Positions 58,580-64,000 of a stretch of DNA of 64,000 bases are shown piece by piece. Source of the stretch: Chloroflexota bacterium (GTDB lineage: Bacteria > Chloroflexota > Anaerolineae > 4572-78 > J111); the NCBI GenBank assembly GCA_016860845.1, contig BOKF01000027.1:56941-120940 (forward strand), written 5' to 3'. The stretch's first letter is position 1. Each line of letters begins with the position of its first letter. The translations under genes were made by a program, and so were the position numbers. The notes below the pieces were generated by a model that saw nothing but the letters and a program-made list of their open reading frames with translations, ran no database searches and was not told where the DNA came from.

Positions 58580-59530
58580 ATGTTTAGAAGGATTCTACGC
58601 TGGCTTGCCATCGGGTTGATTGCAGCGGTGGTTTTGGTTTCAGCCGTATATTTCTGGGATATGAATCGAGCCTATGAACGGGTCCGGGGCAAGAGCACGG
58701 TCATCCCTTCGCCCTACGGGGATATCGAATATACCGAAGGGGGATCAGGTCCCCCGGTCCTGGTGATCCACGGCAGCGGCGGCGGCTACGACCAGGGCGA
58801 ACTCCTGGTGCAGGCCGTGCTGGGGGATCAATTCCACTGGATTGCGCCTTCGCGCTTTGGCTATCTGCGTTCGACCTTCCGCGAGGGGGCCACCTTCGAC
58901 GAGCAGGCCCACGCCTACGCCTATCTGCTCGACCAACTGGGCCTCAACAAAGTTGCGGTCGTCACTATCTCTCATGGCGGCCCTTCGGCGCTGCTCTTTG
59001 CCGTCTTGTACCCTGAACGGGTCTCCTCGCTGACTCTCATCTCCGCCGGCGTTGCGTCGTCAGCCACCCAAGACCAGGCGCAGGCGAACCAGAAAGGGGA
59101 GATGCTGATGACCATCTTCAAGTATGACCCGCTTTACTGGGCCATCACCAAGCTGTTCAGGAGGCAGCTAATGGAGCTGATGGGGGCCAACGACGCGGTC
59201 ATTGCCGGTCTTACCCCCCAGCAGCGGGATTTGGTTGACCGGATTATTGATGAGATGAACCCGGTTTCGCCGCGATCCGCCGGCGCTGCTTTCGACAACA
59301 AGGCTACGATGCCGAATGAGAGGATTGCCGAGGTCCAGGCCCCCACTCTGATCTTCCATGCCACAGACGACACCCTGCAGCTCTACCACAATGCCGAGTT
59401 CGCTGCTGCCACCATTCCGGGGGCCAGGCTGGTCAGTTTCGAGAGAGGAGGCCACCTGCTTATGAGTGTCGAGCAAGCGACCATCCGCACGGTCATGCAG
59501 CAGCACATCCTCGACCACATCAGCGAGTAG
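58580..59530 (+). CDS. Alpha/beta hydrolase with N-terminal membrane anchor
   Basis: 316 aa from the ATG at 58580. The N-terminal hydrophobic helix (LAIGLIAAVVLVSAVYF) acts as anchor or signal. HGSGGGYDQG is the oxyanion loop. The nucleophile elbow is TISHGG, so the first Gly of GxSxGG is Thr. The acid is likely in FHATDDTLQLYH, and the His in FERGGHLLM. Substrate unknown. The glycerophosphodiesterase gene follows about 30 bp later. Confidence 0.83.
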   Translation: MFRRILRWLAIGLIAAVVLVSAVYFWDMNRAYERVRGKSTVIPSPYGDIEYTEGGSGPPVLVIHGSGGGYDQGELLVQAVLGDQFHWIAPSRFGYLRSTFREGATFDEQAHAYAYLLDQLGLNKVAVVTISHGGPSALLFAVLYPERVSSLTLISAGVASSATQDQAQANQKGEMLMTIFKYDPLYWAITKLFRRQLMELMGANDAVIAGLTPQQRDLVDRIIDEMNPVSPRSAGAAFDNKATMPNERIAEVQAPTLIFHATDDTLQLYHNAEFAAATIPGARLVSFERGGHLLMSVEQATIRTVMQQHILDHISE

Positions 59531-59562
59531 ATCCCACCACGCCCGTGATCCATCCGGATTTT

Positions 59563-60399
59563 ATGAGCCGCCCACCCGCGCCCGTGACGGGGAAAGAGTT
59601 ATTTCGTCGCCGCAGCCTGGGCTGCCTGGCTGTACTCCTGGCCGCGCCGCTGCTTTACTACGGCTTGCACGTCGCCTTACGCACCCCGCCGCTGGCCCCC
59701 ACCCAACTCATTGCCCACCGCGGCGGGCCGAAGTATGCCCCCGAAAACACCCTGGTCGCCTTCGAGCACGCCATTGCCCAGGGTGTGGAGTGGTTGGAGT
59801 TCGACGTGCAGATGAGCCGGGACGGGGTCCTGGTGATCATCCACGATGAAACGGTTGATCGGACCACCAACGGGACGGGCGCGGTGCGCGATCTGACCTT
59901 CGCCCAAATTCGCGCGCTCGATGCCGGAAAGGGTGAAAAAGTCCCGACTTTCCAAGAAGTGGTGGAGCTGGCCAAGGCCAATCGGGTGAAGCTGTTACCG
60001 GAGACAAAAGCCGCGCACCTGTATCCGGGTCTTGAAGAAAAGATGCTGCACGTGCTGGACGAGGCCGGCTACCTCGACCAAACCATCATCCAATCCTTCG
60101 AGGCCGCCTCGCTCGACACCCTCCATCGCCTCAATCCGCAGGCCCACCTGTGCGCCCTTTATGGCCCGGGGTCGTTCAGTGTCAGCACGCCGCCCGGCGA
60201 CGCCCAGTTCGTCTGCCCTATGGCCGAGATGGTGCTCCTCAACCCTGGTATCATCCGGCAGGCGCATGGCGAAGGGCGGCAGGTCTTCATTTGGTTTGGG
60301 CTGCTGGAAAACCCCTTGCTTTTCAAGGTCATGCGTTTCTTCGGCGCAGAGGGGTTAATGAGTGATGATCCGGTAGCAGTGCGAGAGGCAATTAAGTGA
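59563..60399 (+). CDS. Glycerophosphodiester phosphodiesterase
   Basis: 278 aa from ATG 59563; a GTG at 59545 is possible. The N-terminal hydrophobic stretch (LGCLAVLLAAPLLYYGLHVAL) indicates membrane anchoring or export. GDPD landmarks: IAHRGG, PENTLVAFEHAI, EFDVQMSRDGVLVIIHDETVDRTTNGTG, and the later LLPETKAA. It hydrolyses glycerophosphodiesters to glycerol 3-phosphate and an alcohol, which could include choline and so feed betaine metabolism (inference). Confidence 0.9.
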   Translation: MSRPPAPVTGKELFRRRSLGCLAVLLAAPLLYYGLHVALRTPPLAPTQLIAHRGGPKYAPENTLVAFEHAIAQGVEWLEFDVQMSRDGVLVIIHDETVDRTTNGTGAVRDLTFAQIRALDAGKGEKVPTFQEVVELAKANRVKLLPETKAAHLYPGLEEKMLHVLDEAGYLDQTIIQSFEAASLDTLHRLNPQAHLCALYGPGSFSVSTPPGDAQFVCPMAEMVLLNPGIIRQAHGEGRQVFIWFGLLENPLLFKVMRFFGAEGLMSDDPVAVREAIK

Positions 60400-60424
60400 T
60401 GGCCCCGATTACGACTTTGCTGGT

Positions 60425-60578
60425 TAGGGTCTGTTGACATTTCAGTTGGTTGGCCCAAAAACGCCGCTTCGATACGGCTGACGCCTACTCAGCATGCGTT
60501 TTTGGGGCCGATTTCGCATGCTGAGTGCCCGTTAGGACGTATCGAAGCGGCGAAATCGGTAAATGTCAACAGACCCTA
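60425..60578. mobile_element. 154-bp MITE with three nested inverted repeats
   Basis: 18-bp perfect ends TAGGGTCTGTTGACATTT (60425-60442) and AAATGTCAACAGACCCTA (60561-60578). Inside are CGCCGCTTCGATACG with CGTATCGAAGCGGCG (15 bp), then ACTCAGCATGCG with CGCATGCTGAGT (12 bp). No gene. The outer TA may be the target duplication. It lies 3 bp from the stop of the next gene. Confidence 0.8.
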
Positions 60579-60581
60579 GTT

Positions 60582-61415
60582 TCAGGAGGCCCGGATGGCC
60601 ACCACCTCCAGGTATTCCGACTCGACCCGCGTGACGCCATTATTGGATTGGTTGTGGGCCAACCAGAGCTGCTCCAACTCCTGGCGCAAGGCGGCCTGGC
60701 CTTTTTCATCCAGAGCGCCGAATGCCTTGTAGGTCGGGCCGTAGTAGCGGCGGAAACATTCCACTACCTCGGACGCCGTAAAGGGGAAGCTGAAGGTGAT
60801 CGAGCGCCGGGTCAGTTGTAGATCGGCCACGCTGCCGTTGAACCGCTCGCGCACCGTTGCCTCGTCGCCCCACAGCAACGGCGAGGGCATGCCAGGGGCC
60901 GGCGGGACATGCTTGCCCACAATTTTGAACATCTGGCCGATGAAACCGCCCGGCGTCCAGTTGGCCATAGCGATGCGCCCACCGGGCCGGGCGGTGCGGG
61001 CCAGTTCCGCCGCGGTCACGTCGGGTCGGGGGGTAAACATGGCCCCAAACATGGTCATGACGGTATCAAACGAAGCGTCATCATAGGGCAACGCCTCGAC
61101 ATCATTCTCGTCAAACTGGATAGCCAGACCTTCGGCTTTGGCCCTGGCCCGGCCCTGTTCCAGCAGGTTAGGGGCAATATCCTGGCCGGTGACGCTGGCG
61201 CCGCTTTTGGCCGCCGGGATGGTCAGGTTGCCGGTGCCGCAGGCCACGTCCAACACCCGTTCGCCTGCTTGCAGGTTGAGGCGGTTGACAAAATCGGTGG
61301 CGCCGGGGGCGTAAGATTTGGCAATCTGTCCAAAGTCGCCAGAAGTCCAGGTGGCCTTGAGTTTCGCCTTGAGGGTTTCCATTTCAGGGGTTAAAGTCAT
61401 CGTCATCATCTTCAT
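60582..61415 (-). CDS. Class I SAM-dependent methyltransferase (UbiE-like)
   Basis: 277 aa. SAM motif I VLDVACGTGNLTIPAAK, acidic motif TGQDIAPNLLEQGRAR, motif II DENDVEALPYDDASFDTVMTMFGAMFTPRPD, and LARTARPGGRIAMANWTPGG. Small-molecule methyltransferase of unknown substrate. The start is one of several close in-frame ATGs, with AGGA upstream of the first. Convergent with the phosphodiesterase gene. Confidence 0.87.
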   Translation of the reverse strand: MKMMTMTLTPEMETLKAKLKATWTSGDFGQIAKSYAPGATDFVNRLNLQAGERVLDVACGTGNLTIPAAKSGASVTGQDIAPNLLEQGRARAKAEGLAIQFDENDVEALPYDDASFDTVMTMFGAMFTPRPDVTAAELARTARPGGRIAMANWTPGGFIGQMFKIVGKHVPPAPGMPSPLLWGDEATVRERFNGSVADLQLTRRSITFSFPFTASEVVECFRRYYGPTYKAFGALDEKGQAALRQELEQLWLAHNQSNNGVTRVESEYLEVVAIRAS

Positions 61416-61561
61416 TTAGTCCTTTCATTCTTTCTTTGATATTTGATTGATTTTTTCAACGTTTCCGTTGAGGGTCACAGTCTAACCGATTTGACCGGGC
61501 AACCCGTCACCAGAATTACCCAAGCCGGTGGCGTAGTTCAAAAGGCTCTATCAAAAAAACC

Positions 61562-61646
61562 AGGTGACAGGCACTTTTAAATACTAAATAGAGGCAGGTT
61601 TTGTTCAAACAAGCCCAATAAGTAGTCTGATAAGTGCCTGTCACCT
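61562..61646. mobile_element. 85-bp inverted-repeat element (AGGTGACAGGCACTT)
   Basis: 15-bp perfect ends AGGTGACAGGCACTT (61562-61576) and AAGTGCCTGTCACCT (61632-61646) around an AT-rich core. No coding capacity. The rest of 61416-61761 holds only the promoter listed next. Confidence 0.65.
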
Positions 61647-61687
61647 TAATCCCAATAATGTGCAAACTACCGCCGCCAGCAAGACTG

Positions 61688-61696
61688 TGCTATACT
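61688..61696 (+). promoter_or_regulatory. Extended -10 promoter of the SARP/NB-ARC gene
   Basis: TG-C-TATACT, no clear -35. Transcription from about 61703 would exclude the GTG codons at 61660 and 61687 as starts. Confidence 0.5.
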
Positions 61697-61761
61697 GCCA
61701 CTCTACCAGCTTTGTGCAAACAAAATGCAAACAAACGGCAAACATAGGGAGCATCCTGAAA

Positions 61762-63900
61762 TTGATCAAAGAGGGTGAGCGGAGCACGGCCCGGCTGGAG
61801 CTGAGGCTGCTGGGCCAGCCACAAGTTCACCTTGATGGCGCAGCCGTGACCGACTTTCGCACCGCCAAGGTAGAGGCCCTGCTCTATTACCTGGCCGTTA
61901 CCGGGCGACCGCACGGGCGGGAGAGTCTGGTTATGCTCCTGTGGGGTGACATGCCGGAAGCAGCGGCCAAACGGAATCTGACCCAGGTGCTGTCGCTGTT
62001 GCGGAAACAATTCGCCCCGTTTCTGGAAATTACCCCGCAGCAAATTGGCCTTAAGCCGGAGTCGCCTTATTGGGTTGACGTCCAACTGTTTCAACAGTCG
62101 CTTGAGACCATTGATCCAACCCAAGAGCCGGAACGGCTGCGCCAGGTGGTCGGGTTGTATCAAGGTGACTTTTTGCAGGGCTTCTATGTCAAAGACGCTC
62201 TCGACTTTGAAGAGTGGGTGCTGACCCAGCGGGAGCGGCTGCGGGAGCTGATGATCCAGGCATTGGACAGCCTGGTTAACCACTATCTTGGGCAGACCGA
62301 CTACCCCGCCGGTCTCGACATCGCCGCCCGGCTGTTGGTCCTGGAACCGTGGCGGGAAACGGCCCACCGGCAGATGATGCTGCTTTTGGCCCGCAGCGGA
62401 AGGCGGGAGGCGGCGCTGGCCCAGTATGAAAATTGCCGCCGGATTTTGGCCGAGGAGTTGGCGGTCGAACCGATGGCCGAAACAACTGTCCTGTACCAGC
62501 GGCTCAAAGCGGCCGCGGCGGCGCTGCCTCACAATCTGCCACCCCCCACCACCTTTGTCGGGCGAGAACGGGAACTGGGCCATCTCCGGAGCCGGTTAGG
62601 CCAGCCGGATTGCCGCTTGTTGACCCTGGTTGGGCCGGGCGGTATCGGCAAAACCAGGCTGGCGATAGAGGCCGCTCGGCGCTGTCTCGAGCCAATTTTC
62701 GGGCCGGACGAAGTCAGCTTTGCCGATGGCGTCTACTTTGTCAATCTGGCTCCGGTCAACGCCGGCGAAACCACCAACGGCGGGTTATCGGAAGCGAGGC
62801 AGGCAACTAACCCGATCCTGGTTGCTTTAGCCGCAGCGGTGGGTTTCTCCTTTCAGGGCGCTGCCGATTTGAAGACGCAGGTGTTTGACCATCTCCGCCG
62901 GAAAGAGATGCTGCTGGTGCTGGATAACTTTGAGCACCTGGTCGAAGAGACCGGGTTGCTGGTCGAACTGCTGAACGCCGTGCCCGGCATCAGGTTGCTG
63001 GTCACCTCGCGAGAGCGGCTCAACCTGCGAGAAGAGTGGGTCTGGGAGGTTGGCGGGCTGAACTACCCACGCAGGGGCACCATCCTTCGACAGGCTCAGG
63101 CTGAAAGGGGGCCGGGCAGCCAGGCAGACAGCCAGATATCTATGGCCAATCTCCAAACTTACGAGGCAATCGTCCTCTTTTGCCTCCAGGCCCAGCGGAT
63201 TCGCGGCGATTTCAGCCTGTCTGAAGACGAAGCGCCTTATGTACTGCGGCTGTGCCAGTTAGTCGAAGGCGCGCCGCTGGCCCTTGAACTGGCCGCCAGT
63301 TGGCTGCGGGTGCTCTCCTGTGCTGAAGTGGCTGCCAGGGTAGAACGCAGTCTTGATTTTTTAAGCAGTTCGCTGCGCAATGTCCCGGAACGGCATCGCA
63401 GCGTGCGGGCCGTCTTCGAGCAATCCTGGCAAATGCTCTCGGAGCCGGAACAGGCCGTTTTTCGCCGGTTATCGCTGTTTAAAGGGGGATTTCAACGGGA
63501 AGCGGCCCAGGCCGTGGCCGGGGCCAGGTTGCCCATCCTGACCAGCCTGGTCGGCAAATCGCTGCTGCGTTTGACCCCATCCGGCCGTTATCAGCTTCAC
63601 GAAGTGCTGCGCCAGTTTGCCGCCGAGAAGCTCCTGGTCGAGGCAGACCCGCTTGAAACGTTCCCTCAGCCACAGCCGGAATCAGCTTTAGCTGTGTGGC
63701 AGCGCTACAGCACCTTCTATTTACGTTGGGTCAATCAACGGGAAGCCAGCCTCCGAGGCAGCACCCCGCAGCTTGCCTTGAGCGAACTTTGGACCGATGT
63801 GGACAATATCTGCCAGGCCTGGCACTGGGCGGTCGTCGCCGCTCAAATTGAAGAAATTGAGGGCGCGCTGGGCGGCAGCACTGCATTAAATCGTGGTTAG
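61762..63900 (+). pseudogene. SARP/BTAD regulator with NB-ARC ATPase, 3' end disrupted
   Basis: 712 codons from a TTG with GGGAG 10 nt upstream; the start is uncertain. N-terminal winged helix (LELRLLGQPQVHLDGAAV), BTAD domain (about 95-250, YQGDFLQGFYVKDALDFEEW), then an AAA/NB-ARC ATPase with Walker A LVGPGGIGKTRLA, Walker B MLLVLDNFEHLVEE, the RLLVTSRERLNL motif and GAPLALELAASWL. Family members continue with several hundred residues of TPR repeats. Here the frame ends in GALGGSTALNRG just where foreign sequence begins, so the gene is probably interrupted by an insertion sequence at about 63866-63880. Confidence 0.75.
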
Positions 63901-64000
63901 TTACACCATTGTTCAACCAGTTGCAAGGTTTGTTGAGAAGGCCGGCCGCGCCGTTTGGGCGGGGTCCAACGGGGTGGCGGAACCTTGAAATTGAAAAGTT
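63897..64000 (-). CDS. C-terminal end of a transposase-like gene (cut by window edge)
   Basis: The minus-strand frame entering from the right edge ends at TAA 63899-63897. Its 33 visible residues include PPPRWTPPKRRGRPSQQ, a basic Pro-rich tail of the kind found at transposase C-termini. The adjacent SARP gene loses its reading there. Family cannot be named from so little; calling it a transposase is inference from context. Confidence 0.4.
   Translation of the reverse strand, partial: LFNFKVPPPRWTPPKRRGRPSQQTLQLVEQWCN

Overview
The window looks like a chromosomal segment of a Chloroflexota bacterium, probably Anaerolineae-like. I infer this from gene content: BTAD/SARP regulators (one with an NB-ARC ATPase), an isopentenyl phosphate kinase, cohesin/dockerin-type secreted proteins, and a large intergenic load of short tandem repeats. 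No rRNA, tRNA, CRISPR array or replication origin was seen. Most genes are GC-rich; 8.3-11.9 kb and the DUF4145 gene near 58 kb are visibly AT-richer.

Layout. 0-6.5 kb is cofactor and RNA housekeeping: isopentenyl phosphate kinase (cut by the window edge), larE-larB (nickel-pincer cofactor), moaC and a moaD-moaE fusion (molybdopterin), rnc, a degraded HigBA toxin-antitoxin module, and rlmI. 6.5-11.9 kb is a ribosomal-peptide (RiPP) island: SARP regulator, small hypothetical protein, 70-aa precursor, a YydG-like radical SAM enzyme and a B12-type radical SAM enzyme. 11.9-17.4 kb holds a CoxE-like VWA protein with a MoxR ATPase, a PRiA4_ORF3/methyltransferase fusion, a Nudix hydrolase and a membrane coiled-coil protein. 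16.9-20.9 kb is the arginine operon argC-argB-argD-argA, read leftwards and preceded by a promoter and a well-formed transcription attenuator. 20.9-28 kb carries a glycosyltransferase, a solute-binding lipoprotein, a Pit phosphate transporter with its DUF47 partner, a HAD phosphatase, a LysM protein and a YitT membrane protein.

28-54 kb is a methylated-amine (betaine-type) catabolic region. It has a monomeric sarcosine oxidase, a GcvT-like protein, a DgcA-like flavoprotein, ETF alpha and beta, a dimethylglycine-oxidase-like FAD/GcvT fusion, another amine oxidase, an iron alcohol dehydrogenase, a non-pyrrolysine MttB methyltransferase, a GntR regulator, a betaine uptake system (binding protein, double permease, ATPase), a D-amino-acid-oxidase-like protein and the corrinoid protein. 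The likely logic is uptake, corrinoid-dependent removal of the first methyl, then ETF-linked and oxidase-linked demethylation towards glycine with one-carbon units passed to folate. A cohesin/dockerin protein, a 6-phosphofructokinase and a DUF433/DUF5615 toxin-antitoxin pair lie inside it.

54-64 kb is mixed: PRPP synthetase, a tyrosine-rich secreted protein with a terminator in its leader, hypothetical proteins, lipid-type hydrolases, a methyltransferase, several MITE-like inverted repeats, and a SARP/NB-ARC regulator whose 3' end appears broken by an insertion sequence at the right edge.

Most distinctive points: the epipeptide-like RiPP island, the argC attenuator, and an intergenic repeat family whose period (7 bp) is constant while its unit sequence is not, and which has entered the coding sequence of the sarcosine oxidase.
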